Made by a program: the position numbers and the translations under genes. A model generated the notes under the pieces. That model was not told the origin of the DNA. It saw nothing but the letters and a program-made list of their open reading frames with translations, and made no database searches. Below, piece after piece: positions 48,217 to 59,261 of a stretch of DNA of 64,000 bases. The stretch comes from Heliocidaris erythrogramma (lineage: Eukaryota > Echinodermata > Echinoidea > Camarodonta > Echinometridae): the NCBI GenBank assembly GCA_025617745.1, contig CM046864.1, forward strand, positions 31,370,239-31,434,238, in the 5' to 3' direction. Every line of letters starts with the position of its first letter. Position 1 is the first letter of the stretch.

Positions 48217-48869
48217 GTGACCAGGCACCACAAAACCACCAAAAAGTCGCCATATATGAATTTTTAGTTAAGGTCTGATTCTGAAAGAGGAGATTCTCAG
48301 CTTTAAAATGATATATAACTCATTAGCATTGGATGTTTCTACCTCACTGTACAAAGAGAAGAATGCACAATCCCTCATAATGCTACTTCTGAGAAATAAG
48401 GGTTTAAAGTTTGCAGTCTATTGAAGCACTTTGACTTGCAAGGTGCTGTGCTAAGGTGACAAAAGGAAGATTAGAACTCAATGAACATTTCTATGAAGGG
48501 ATTACCAGATTGTCCTAAAACCTCGCATACTAAATTAGTCATATCCTGTCCATCATAGTGCACAAGCATCAATGCAAGAACTTACTCCGTTTAACATTTA
48601 TGTAAGATCAAACGTACTCAGGGTCGTAAAAAAGACAATTACTACAACAAAATCCAGAGAAGACACACATAAGTCTAATAAAAAAACTGTCAAAAATACC
48701 ACTATTAGATTGGTGCCTCCAAATTTTTAAAATTACTTAGAAAAAAGTATACTCTTTCAGGAAATACCCAAAACTAAAATTTGACCATGCCAACCAAAAA
48801 CACACTGATTGAGCTCTAACTGAAAATCACACAGTGCGACTTTTTGGTGGTTTTGTGGTGCCTGGTCAC
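48217..48869. mobile_element. 653-bp TIR element with perfect 34-bp ends and ATTT target duplication
   Basis: Ends gtgaccaggcaccacaaaac... are identical inverted for 34 bases (48217-48250 and 48836-48869). ATTT sits directly before and after. Non-coding interior. A longer relative is at 42028-43362. Confidence 0.88.
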
Positions 48870-49494
48870 ATTTGTTTTCTTATAATGTTGAATTATCATA
48901 TATATTGTACTATTTTTACAGTAAAATGCCGCAATCCTCCTGTATTTTAAAAAAAAAATTAAAAAAAATTGCAACACCACTGCCGGTAATTTGATGTAAA
49001 ATGCTAATCATAGATAATATAGGTGTTTGCGGTGATTTTCGCAAGTTCGCCATTCAGTTTAATAAAGAAGTCATTCAAATTCGAAAAATAAATCCGCACC
49101 ATGAAGTTAGCCGTTAAAATTCGCACTTCGGTCAAGTAATTTAGCATTAACATCTTTCAATTTAAAATGCCCGTCGAGGGCATTCAAATTCGCAACCTCG
49201 CCGGGAGCGCCTTTTCGATCATTCAAATTCGCACGTGGGCATTCGAATTCGTAATGCGTTCATTCAAATTCGCATGTGCATATTACCCATGTGCATTCTA
49301 ACTTATGTTTTAGAAATTAAATGTTTAAAACAACGTCTTTTGTGATGCACATTAACTGCTGTTACAGGTAATATGAAGCAAGTCTTCTTCTTCAAGTTTA
49401 TAGAGTTCAAATATATAGAAGTCTTCCATTGCAACATAGGTAATCGTTCAGTGCACTTGTGTTTCACATCTCTATCTACCTTTGTCGCATAATC

Positions 49495-50580
49495 ATGGAG
49501 CCGCGCGTCAGATATAGGCGAATTTCAAACGAAGATAGGGAGAGACTTATCGACGCATTTGAGGGACATCAGGCAGATTACCTGCAACTTGCGGACACCC
49601 TGGGTATCAACAGGAGCACTGCAAGATCCATAGTAGCTACCTACCTAAGGGCAGGTAGACGTCACAAATTGCAAAGAGGGGGAGCAAACAACGTGAAGGT
49701 TGACGAGGACATGCGAGCCCGCCTTCAGCAAATAATTGGTGCCAATCCCTTAGCAATTCTTTTGCAAATGAAGCGCGACTTAGAACCCTCCCTGCCCCAG
49801 ACGCCCGCCGTTTCCGTGACATCTATCTCCAGAGCACTTGATGGGATGCTGATATCCCTCAAACTGGCCAAAGACGTTCCTGATGCCAGAAATGCCCCCA
49901 AACCAAGGAAAAGCGCCAAGAATACGCACAGTGGTTCGTGGCCCAAGGGGTCGTCAGTAATTGTGTATACATCGATGAGTGCGGCTATAACATTTGGACC
50001 AGGAGGTCTTTTGGGAGAGCTGCCAGGGGCACCCCTGTTCGTCGCGTCGTCAACCGTCAGCGTGGAAAAAACTGGAACATCACATTTGCAGTATCTGCCA
50101 CCACACCGTGTCCAGCGAGACGCGGGGCGAGACGACGACGAGGGAATCGTTCGAGGATTTCTTAGCTGAAACAGCACGAGAGTGCGCCAACATGTTCCCG
50201 GCAGACGAGGCCATCTCTTAATTTACGACAATGCCCGGCCACACGTTCGTGCCCAGCTCCCAGCTGACGTTGAACCCCGGATCAGCTTGAAACTCCTGCC
50301 CCCGTACTCGCCGTTTCTCAACTGCACCGAGATGACACACTCCGCCTTTAAGGCGGCCGTCAAACGAGACTTGGCTCGTGCTGAGTGGCAGCAGCGGGTA
50401 GGGGACAGGGCAGCTGTAGAAGAAGCGGGCGTGACGATGCAGGAATGGCGAACACGTCTTGTGCAGCAAGTGGCAAGGCGGAACATCGACGCCATCACCC
50501 AAGACAAGTGTATGCGCTGGTACAGACACACCCAGACTTATATCCCCAGATGTCTTGACCGCCAGGAAATAGATGGCTGA
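49495..50580 (+). pseudogene. Transposase of the subterminal-repeat element, DDE type, three or more frameshifts
   Basis: The start is taken at the Met of MEPRVRYRRISNEDRERLI. A helix-turn-helix follows (YLQLADTLGINRSTARSIVA) with a second DNA-binding half (RARLQQIIGANPLAILLQMK, VSVTSISRALDGM). After a frame change near 49890 comes NCVYIDECGYNIWTRRSFGR (first Asp), then RGTPVRRVVN and NWNITFAVSA. After changes near 50105 and 50215 come SFEDFLAETARECANMF and HLLIYDNARPHVRAQL (second Asp), then KLLPPYSPFLNCTEMTHSAF with the Glu 33 residues after that Asp. The end MRWYRHTQTYIPRCLDRQEI precedes the stop at 50580. Spacing DD33E differs by one from Tc1. Total about 360 residues if unbroken. Inactive copy. 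Confidence 0.88.
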
Positions 50581-50758
50581 ACCCTTATGATCCGGACTCA
50601 AATGCAAATGTCAAACATAATTCCCCTTACCCAATGAAAACAAATGTGAAATCAAAGAAATACATTGCCTAACATGTAAAGCAAATGTAAAGCACATTAT
50701 GAAAAAACAAAATATATATCTACATAATTAAATTGTTTGAGTATTCATGTAATAAATT

Positions 50759-51112
50759 CACAGGATGTGAAAATAAGCAATTTATAAAAACAAAGAAATT
50801 AAACAAAATGCACGTGTATGAATTTTCAAAGGCCAAATTGATTTGCTCTCTGAAAAATAAGCATCTGAACACAAATAAATCCCAAATATTGTGTTGTATG
50901 TTAAAACTTCATAGCGAAGCTCCTGTATCCAATTTCACAGGATGTGAAAATAAGCAATTTATAAAAACAAAGAAATTAAACAAAATGCACGTGTATGAAT
51001 TTTCAAAGGCAAAGTTAATTTGCTCTCTGAAAAATAAGCATCTAAACACAAATAGATCCCAAATATTGTGTTGTATGTTAAAACTTCATAGCGAAGCTCC
51101 TGTATCCAATTT
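50759..51112. repeat. 177-bp tandem duplication inside the transposon
   Basis: 50759-50935 and 50936-51112 are nearly identical (start cacaggatgtgaaaataagc). 177 is a multiple of three, so an apparent 133-codon frame runs through both, but it has no other coding sign. Confidence 0.95.
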
Positions 51113-51574
51113 GAAAAGAAACTTACAAAAATAAACTCAAAATCATAGAGTATGCAAAGATAAGAGAATTTAGAAAACAATTGGTACATGCGTGCTGAAA
51201 TTGTCCAAGCAAATGTTAAAATTACTAAATTATCATAACATTATGACCATTAGATGAAAATCAGTTGCTAATTTGAACGCTTAACGTGTTAAATGGAATG
51301 ACGCAAAATGAATTCGAACGCTGGAATAAGGTTATTGCGCAATACATTTTCGTCTCGTGCTAAATTGAATGATCGTTTTGCGAATTGGTGCATTATTTGG
51401 CGAATTTGAATGATAAAAATTTAGAACTGAGTGCCATGAAAACGAATTTGAAAGCTCGAAAATGAATTTGAACTACAAAACGGCTGTGTATGAACCAGAT
51501 CCTCGAAATTGAATGCACACAGTAGGAATTTGACTGGCCAACTTACGAACATGACCGCAAAAACCTATATTGAA

Positions 51575-52330
51575 CTGAAAAAACGGATTTGTACATACAC
51601 GGTATGTACAAATTCAATATCATACTGTAAATCACTTTTGTTTATTTACAACAAAACACTGAATATCTAGGTTTAGCAGTTATTTTCTATAAATTTGTCA
51701 TCAACTTACAGTACATTAGTGAGCAAATGAGTTTAACATGAACCCCCCCCCCCCACCCAAAAAATAAATAAAATTAAAAAAAATAATAATAATACAATTC
51801 TATCAAGTCGGTATTGTATCAACACGAAGTAAATACATAGCTAAAAAGTGAGTCTGCAAACTTGCGAAATGAGTCATGAAGATATACATGTAGTGTACAT
51901 AGACCAAGGCAAACTGGTTAACATGCAGGTACATGTATACATCATTGAGCAATATTGTATAATTTTTCACTTTAATAGAAGTGTAAAGAAAAAAATCATT
52001 TCGAAGAAACAAATTTCATTAAATTTAAGGCATCACTGAAAATACTAAACTTAGTGTCCCCACCCCCCCGCCCAAGAATAATGTATATACCATTAAAAAC
52101 CTTTATAATGTATTCCATATAGATATATATGACTCCTATTTGTAATGAAGTGATTGTTGAAGAACCTTTTTACGGGTATGAAATTTACATGAGCAATGGC
52201 TGAGCATGTTTGTAGAAACCTATCGCAGCCATTTTATTTCAGAGAAACTCTCAAATGAAGAAAAAAAATCAAATCAAAATATTAAGCCAAATGAGTGAAA
52301 GAGTACATTTGCTTGAACTGTTTGAAAAGG
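51575..52330. other. No gene; intron
   Basis: C homopolymers near 51743 and 52062; otherwise AT-rich. Confidence 0.4.
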
Positions 52331-52922
52331 TTAAAGGGAAATCCAACCTTAATAGGAAGTTGCTTTGAAAGAAAGAGGAAAAATCAGAGAAGCAGTTTGG
52401 TGAAAGTTTAAACGAAATCGGACAAGCAATAAGAAAGTTATGAATTTTTGAAAGTTGTAATCACTATACATATGGGAATTTCAAATTGGCCGAATAGGTA
52501 ATGTCACTGTGATGTAGCTGTGGACAACTCCTCCATTCGCTCCAACACATAAAATGACTAAAATGTCACTTTTTTCAAAATGTTTTAATTAGTAGAATCT
52601 TTTTCTTTCATGAGGACCTATAACAATATGCTATCTCCAATATATTTTAGTACTGCCCCCGAGGTTAAAGGCGCTTCGGAGAAAACGGCAAATTAATGAT
52701 AAATTTGTGTACGGCAAATGGGAGAGTTGTCCACAAGTATGTCACAATCGACTCACCAAATTGCCGATTTGAGATTCGCATAGATGTAGTGATCTCATTT
52801 TTCAAACATCCATAACTTTCTTATTCCTTGTCCGATTTCTTTCAAACTTTCACCATCCTGTTTTTCTTATTTTTCTGCTTTCACACAAATCAACTTATTA
52901 CCAAGGTTGGATTGCCCTTTAA
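52331..52922. mobile_element. 592-bp foldback element with TTAA flanks
   Basis: Left end ttaaagggaaatccaacctt; the right end is the inverse with one base change (ggttggattgccctttaa). Arms align for about 200 bases (ggtgaaagttt, aaatcggacaag, aataagaaagttatg on both). Same family of ends as 45686-46657. No coding. Confidence 0.88.
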
Positions 52923-54507
52923 GATTTCATTTCAAAGTATCATTGAAATAATAATGTTAAAAAAATATATATTTGAATATTTGCTTTGTTCCCCCATCAA
53001 CTTTTCTTCTTTGAAATGTCACTTAAAATTTAAGTTTCATTCCATTCAAACCACTGTTTGTAATCACGAAGTAGTTAATGCATATATTAAAAGGATTGCA
53101 AGAAGAATTTGTTTACATGTACATTTAAACAGGTTATGTATCACTTTCCAAAGTTCTTCAAGCATTATGAAATTTGTCTTAGATCACCATTCTACATGAC
53201 AATAATACATATGAAATATCCCAGTCATATATTCCATATTATTTTTATTTAAAAAATCATTCAGAAGAAAAAATCGAGAACAAAATCAAATTGTAAGATT
53301 GATTGGACATTATGCCTGACCACCTCAATTTTATTCAAATACAAGTAATCCTACAAACGAAGAAATCACTATGAACAATAGACATGAATTTTGGAACATT
53401 TCACTTTTTCTCGGCCCTGTTCAATTCAAATGGGGTATTAATGTAAAAGGAAATTAGCAGGCTTTTCAACGAAGACATTTTGTGAGAGGGATTAAGTTGC
53501 AAGACAACCCCACCGTTTTTTGTTTAATATCACTAAGCATAACTTGAAGTAGACATGGCATTTCATGCATAGATTAACATAAATTTGCGTAAATCAGCTT
53601 GACAATAATTGTTTAATATAATGTTTTAATAATTATTTAAGAATCTTATAATGCGGAACTTGGCACCATTTACATTCACTAAACTAACGTGAGTTTAATA
53701 TAATTATAGTTCTAATGACTTTAACTTCTGTAACATATGCAGTATGCATATAATTTGCGTAAATTGGCATATCACCGATTTCGTGCACCCCTTCTAAAAT
53801 TAATGCTACTGATTATGGCTTACAGGGAAACAAACTTCGCTTTTGTCAGGTCTGTATCAATATTTGTATAAAAGCTCATGCACAGTTTTGGTAGAAATAA
53901 GGAAATTGGACAGAAACGTTTTGCATATATATAGCCACATGCTGTTCTCCTTGTGTAAAAAATATATACGCACGGGATCAAAAGGAATGCTAGATAATAA
54001 CGGCTATTCCCATGCCCTACGATAGCACCCTGCCACCCCGACGGTTGCCCGCACAAGAGACCCAGTATATCGCATTAAGAAAGCCTGATTACAGCATACA
54101 CAGTCCCAAATTGTTTTTACGCATGTCGTGTACGACTTGCCGGTATATGAGTTTCGATCCCTGTCCCGGTATCTAAATTATTCTTTACCTCTCTCTTCTT
54201 TAATATTTCATTTAAGGAGGAAAAGAAAAGTCACAGCAGCTTAGTTATGCTGGTATCTTGTTATTTGTTATTTAAAATCAAAGGAATCTGACGCAAAGTT
54301 TTAGAGGGTTTACACAATTGTACATTACCTTTAAGGAAACTGACTATCGTCGTTTACAACATTGCAGTACAAGTTAGAATCAACGCCAATATTCAATTGG
54401 ATATTTTTCAAATAGTCAATTGTAAACGTGGAAACATAATTATCTGCTACATAGTGAAGAATGGTCATTATTTTTCTGCGAACTTCTTTGCAATTGTTAA
54501 AGCCTAC
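52923..54507. other. No gene; intron before B4GALT exon 2
   Basis: AT-rich, no recognised repeat. Confidence 0.4.
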
Positions 54508-54773
54508 CTTCCATATTGGTCGACAAGACAACGGAATCCAATGACCTCCAGGAAGCAGCCTGTAATCTTCAAAGTCGACTTCGAGATTCATCTCGGCAAC
54601 CATTTGGTCTATGTAGCTGGCTGTTTCCTTGGATTTCCGCTTTACCATGATGCTTGGAAGATTTTTATTGGCGATTTCCGTGGCGATTTTGATTTTCTCC
54701 ACGAAGTTCCCGAAGATCTCTGCATTGACCTTATCCATTATGTTTGTGTTCATTTTTAGTTTTATCTTCTCGT
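54508..54773 (-). CDS. B4GALT-family galactosyltransferase, first recognised exon (stem and start of catalytic domain)
   Basis: Read on the minus strand, this exon follows an acceptor ending ttcttgtcag and ends at a donor reading AAG|GTAGGC. It encodes about 88 residues. The first two thirds are charged and lack motifs, as expected of the stem region of a Golgi type II enzyme. The last third carries LLPGGHWIPLSCRPIWK, the conserved block just before the GT7 fold, with a cysteine that pairs with another in known B4GALT structures. It joins in phase 0 to the next exon to give PIWK-VAIVVPFRNR, a family hallmark. The exon begins inside a codon (phase 2 remainder), so at least one upstream exon with the cytoplasmic tail and membrane anchor must exist. 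I did not find it within 54.8-64 kb. The downstream 7-kb intron is filled with transposons. Confident for the family; the subfamily is not resolved. Confidence 0.88.
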
Positions 54774-55655
54774 CTGACAAGAACATAAATTTAAAGTAGA
54801 GGAATAGTAAAAGGGATATAAAAAGAAAGAGAAATATTTCGTAATAAAGGGAAGGGAGATGGGTGATAATATTGAGAGAGAGAGAGAGAGAGAGAGATAA
54901 GGAACACATTGTGTAAAAGGGTAGAGAGGGGATTATTCGGAGAGCAGAGAAAAGAAGAGAATGATTAGGATATAGGGGAAAGTGGGGGGGGGGGGGGGGG
55001 AGTGGACAATGAAATGGAGGTTCGAGGAAAAACAAAAAGAAGCGAAAAAAGAGGGTCATTTACTCCACCTGTTACCTGTAGAAATATTGAGGAAATCTTA
55101 TGATTTATGTAATCAACTTTACGGGGCTAACCTCGATTAGCATGTGCTATATGTTAGCTCCCTTTACCAACTTGAGATGTTATTGTGATTTTTACCAAGA
55201 TGTATGTATCGTTGTTATTTTTTTCTGTAATAAGCTCATTCATTCATTAATACAAATTTTTCTCCATAATATTCGCGAGAAAAAAATGTTGTTTTACCAA
55301 TAATTATTTCAAAGATGATTGTTTTCTCTCTGTCACAATTTGGGTCCTGTATCGTATATCATAAGAGCCATGCACAACACACACACAAAGTATTAACGTG
55401 CACGGACGCATGCACACGCACATAAAAAAGTCTTCTACGTACGGTAGCCCTTTTCTGGATAGTGCTTAAAAAAAAGAATTATGTCGTAATGTATAGTAGA
55501 GCAGAATTCAAACTACAAATCCAACAAATCTTCACTGGGTATGATTAGCACGATTTACAAACTTTTATTTTCATGTTTGATGGCTCTAATAACATCCTAC
55601 CTCAATCCTTGGAAATATTTAGTCTTTGATATCAAGACGACCAAAGATAATAATA
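54774..55655. other. No gene; purine-rich tract upstream of the first recognised exon
   Basis: GA microsatellite at 54871-54898 and a G homopolymer at 54986-55001. On the minus strand these make a pyrimidine-rich region leading to the exon acceptor. The long open frame here is compositional. Confidence 0.5.
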
Positions 55656-56753
55656 TAGGTTTTCCCGGTCAATTTCGCAGATTTGTCATTCAATTTGATA
55701 AGGGAGTCATTCAAATTCGCGAAAAAGATCTGTGCCATGAAATTTATCATTCAAATTAATTTTGAGGTCATTCAAATTCGCACTTCGGTCAAGACATTTA
55801 GCGTTTACATCATTCAAATTCAAATATGCGTGGAGAGCATTCAAATTCGCTACCTCGCTTGGAAGCGTCTTTTCGAGCATTCAAATTCGCACGTGGGCAT
55901 TCGAATTCGTGATGAGTTCATTCAATTTAGCATGTATTTAGCGTTTGTGTGTTTTTGCTCATCTATAAATAAAGAGATACATTGCCCAACATGACATAGG
56001 CCTACTATACAAAGGAAACATTATATATATAACATAATTCATGATAACTACATGTACGTTATGAATAACATTTTTCAGAGTATACATTGACAGCCAACAC
56101 AGTGACACACTCACTATATATATATATATATAGTTAGACATGAAAAAGAATAAAAATCAATCAAGAAAATAAATGAAAAAAAAAGATTATGAAAAAAAAA
56201 AAATCAATCAAGAAAATCTGCAATTCTGCAGGCACTATAAACGTTAGAAATGAAGAACAAAATTTCCTAGAACTAAATTTCAAAATGATGATAAATCAGA
56301 AGAAAATAAAATAAAAATAATAAATCAGAATAAAAATAAAAGAACGTTATTGATTACAGAAAAACACACCCATGTGTGCAGAAAACTCATAAGGAAAGAA
56401 TGAAAATACCAAATAATTATCAACTGACAAAATTTACTGGAACTACATTTGATTTTGAATGCTCAACGTGTTAAGTTGAATGATCCGATATGAAATTGAA
56501 TGCTGGAATAACAGTATTGCGCAATTCCCTTGCCATTCTTTGCTAAATTGAATGAACGTTTTGCAAACTAGGTGCATTTAGTGCGAATTTGATTGACAAA
56601 AACTTAGATTCAAATGACATAAATACAAATTCGAATGATATGAAAATGAATTTGAATTACAAATCGGCTGTGCGCGACCTAAATCCTTGAAATTGAATGC
56701 ACGCAAAATGAAATTGACTGACGATCTTACGAAATTGACCGGGAAAACCTATA
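55656..56753 (+). mobile_element. Subterminal-repeat MITE, copy A
   Basis: Left end ataggttttcccggtcaatt, right end the inverse. At least nine cattcaaattcg-like motifs at 55689-55930, and gaatttgaatg/aaattgaatg-like ones at 56455-56720. The middle is A-rich with a TA repeat at 56114-56131. No transposase. It abuts Penelope remnant sequence on its right side. Confidence 0.9.
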
Positions 56754-58976
56754 ATAAAAATGTTATCTTGTAAACTCCCGGGTAGGCGTTTAACGGTTTC
56801 TTGTCCTTGTGAGTGAAGAGTGTCGAGTCAAGTTTGTCACAAGAACGGTGTCTATCCTCGATGCTCACATTCTTGAGAATGCGTTGTATCTTGTAATAAG
56901 TGTGGCCTTAGTATGGGAGTACGACCGTGGCCAGCGCTGGTGGATCCGGGGCCCCGCCCCTAGGTAACTTAGTCTTCACCTTGCGGGGTGGGTAACCGTT
57001 GATTGTCGTGAGTGCTGTTCTGATGTGATGTAGCTCCTGTTGAAGGATGGTCTTGGTCACTGATTGCATGTGCCCTCCGGATGAGTGTGCTAGACACTGA
57101 CTGAAGAATGGGGGGCCCTTAGGGTTTCGGTGATTCAGTTTGTCTGTCCCATTCCTGCAACTTGTCAGTACACTTGGGTGATCGATTATATTATTTTCAA
57201 CCTTCCTGTAGTGTTTCGTTCTTCTTTGTAATTATACATGTATGTACGTCGAATTGCCGAATAAATTAATAATATAGGTTTTCCTGGTCAATTTCGCAGA
57301 TTTTTCGTTCAATTTGATAAGGGAGTCATTCAAATTCGCGAAAAAGATCTGTGCCATGAAATTTATCATTCAAATTCATTTTGAGGTCATTCAAATTCGC
57401 ACTTCGGTCAAGACATTTAGCGTTTACATCATTCAAATTCAAATATGCGTGGAGAGCATTCAAATTCGCTACCTCGCTTGGAAGCGTCTTTTCGAGCATT
57501 CAAATTCGCACGTGGGCATTCGAATTCGTAATGAGTTCATTCAATTTAGCATGTATTTAGCGTTTGTGTGTTTTTGCCCAACATGACATAGGCCTAATAT
57601 ACAAAGGAAACATTATATTTATTTATTCTCCACTCATGGGTTGGATTGCCCTTGTCAGCTAATAGCTGTTTTTCAAAGGGGTCCAAGCCAAAAAAAATAA
57701 AAAGAACATATAAAAAAAAAAAGGAACATAATATATATATATATATATATAACATAATTCATGATAACTACATGTACGTTATGAATAACATTTTTCAGAG
57801 TATACATTGACAGCCAACACAGTGACACACTCACTATATATATATATAGTTAGACATGAAAAAAAAACAGATCATGAAAAAGAATAAAAATCAATCAAGA
57901 AAATAAATGAAAAAAAAAAGATTATGAAAAAGAATAAAAATCAATCGAGAAAATAAATGAAAAAACAAGATTATGAAAAAAAATAAAAATCAATCAAGAA
58001 ATCTGCAATTCTGCAGGCACTTTAAACGTTAGAAATGAAGAACAAAATTTCCTAGAACTAAATTTCAAAATGATGATAAATCAGAAGAAAATAAAATAAA
58101 AATAATAAATCAGAAGAAAAATAAAAGAATGTTATTGATTATAGAAAAACACACCCATGTGTGCAGAAAACTCATAAGGAAAGAAGGAAAATACCAAATA
58201 ATTATCAACTGACAAAATTTACTGGAACTACATTTGATTTTGAATGCTCAACGTGTTAAGTTGAATGATCCGAAATGAAATTGAATGCTGGAATAACAGT
58301 ATTGCGCAATTCCCTTGTCATTCTTTGCTAAATTGAATGAACGTTTTGCGAACTAGGTGCATTTAGTGCGAATTTGATTGACAAAAACTTAGATTCAAAT
58401 GACATAAATACAAATTCGAATGATATGAAAATGAATTTGAATTACAAATCGGCTGTGCGCGACCTAAATCCTTGAAATTGAATGCACGCAAAATGAAATT
58501 GACTGACGATCTTACGAAATTGACCGGGAAAACCTATAATAAGAAGAAGAACCGACGGGTGAAGGAAAGATGTAAAGTTCAGGTATCTGTCTGTGTGTGT
58601 AAGTTTGCGATAAACCTGGTGGGATAGATTCACTGCTGCTGACCTTGTGATGAGTACGTCCAGGAATGGAAGGGATTGGTCCTTTTCCATTTCGATAATA
58701 AACTTGATGCTTTTTGATGGCGATGGTTGAGATGCTGAAGAAAGTCCTCGATGCCAGATCTGCCGTACTGCCACACTACCTAACCCAAAGCTTTGGTAAG
58801 AGTGTTGCTGGCTCAAGTGCTGTTCTTTCGAATTCTTCCATGTATATTGGCAAATATGGGGAATAGAGGATACACCATTGCTGCGCCTTCTTGTTGTTTG
58901 TAAAAGGAATTTCGCCACTGGAAGGAAGTGGAGTTGAGGCACATGAGGAGTAGATCATTTATCTCATCAGGAGATT
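56754..58976 (-). mobile_element. Penelope-like remnant split by MITE copy B
   Basis: On the minus strand from 58976: PDEINDLLLMCL, then FTNNKKAQQWC in one frame and GAAMG-type text with YMEEFERTALEPATLLPKLW in another (the RT box before YVDD, 58900-58780). IKFIIEMEKDQSLPFLDVLI and VYRKLTHTDRYLNFTSFLHP run to about 58560. After the MITE, LIRRAHAISDQD, GYPP, and FTHKDKKPLNAYPGVYKI run to 56758, where copy A begins. The GIY-YIG nuclease would follow but is missing. It belongs to the same clade as the element at 12.1 kb. Frameshifts throughout. Confidence 0.82.
57275..58538 (+). mobile_element. Subterminal-repeat MITE, copy B, inside the Penelope remnant
   Basis: Nearly identical to copy A in ends, motif arrays and interior, same orientation. 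It has about 120 extra bases at about 57612-57735, including a ggttggattgccctt segment, and a longer A-rich middle. Confidence 0.9.
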
Positions 58977-59261
58977 TTTAACCCATAAGCTGCCAAAATA
59001 TTGCACATTGATCTGCGTAGAGTTACTCCATACCATCACTAGCCATTATAATTGCAGCATACACGCACCACAAAAAATATATATATATAGATATTGAGTG
59101 GAGCACTGTAGGCTTCTATTGCAAAGAGTTTTAATAAATCTTCATTCCACTATTCTCCATTAATGATAAGTTTCTTGTGCTTAACTTACTGGAATTCACT
59201 TTCATATCCCTTCTTTTCAAACTTGTCTAACATTTTGATAGATAACCATGACCTCTGACAA
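58977..59261. other. No gene recognised
   Basis: Short TA microsatellite at 59077-59091; nothing else. Confidence 0.4.

Larger units (their letters stand above)
49018..51574 (+). mobile_element. IS630/Tc1-superfamily transposon with subterminal repeat arrays
   Basis: Left end ataggtgtttgcggtgattt and right end (reverse complement) ataggtttttgcggtcatgt form imperfect inverted repeats with TATA context on both sides, fitting TA target choice. The outer 250-330 bases on each side are studded with a 12-13-bp motif: cattcaaattcg pointing inward at the left, gaatttgaatg-type words at the right. A frameshifted transposase lies between. The same ends and motif arrays occur in three shorter non-coding elements at 55.7, 57.3 and 61.3 kb, so this is the coding relative of that MITE family. 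It also contains a 177-bp tandem duplication downstream of the transposase. Confidence 0.85.

Noticed and set aside
50733-51134. A 133-codon frame after the transposase
   Set aside because: It is a tandem duplication whose 177-bp period happens to be a multiple of three; no motif.
54774-55059. Hydrophobic N-terminal extension of the first B4GALT exon as a membrane anchor
   Set aside because: It is the translation of a GA/G-rich tract and ends at a good splice acceptor (ttcttgtcag), so it is better read as intron.
55683-55994. A 103-codon frame conserved in MITE copies A, B and C
   Set aside because: Conserved only because the copies are nearly identical; it is built from the repeated cattcaaattcg motif and is not kept in the coding relative at 49 kb.
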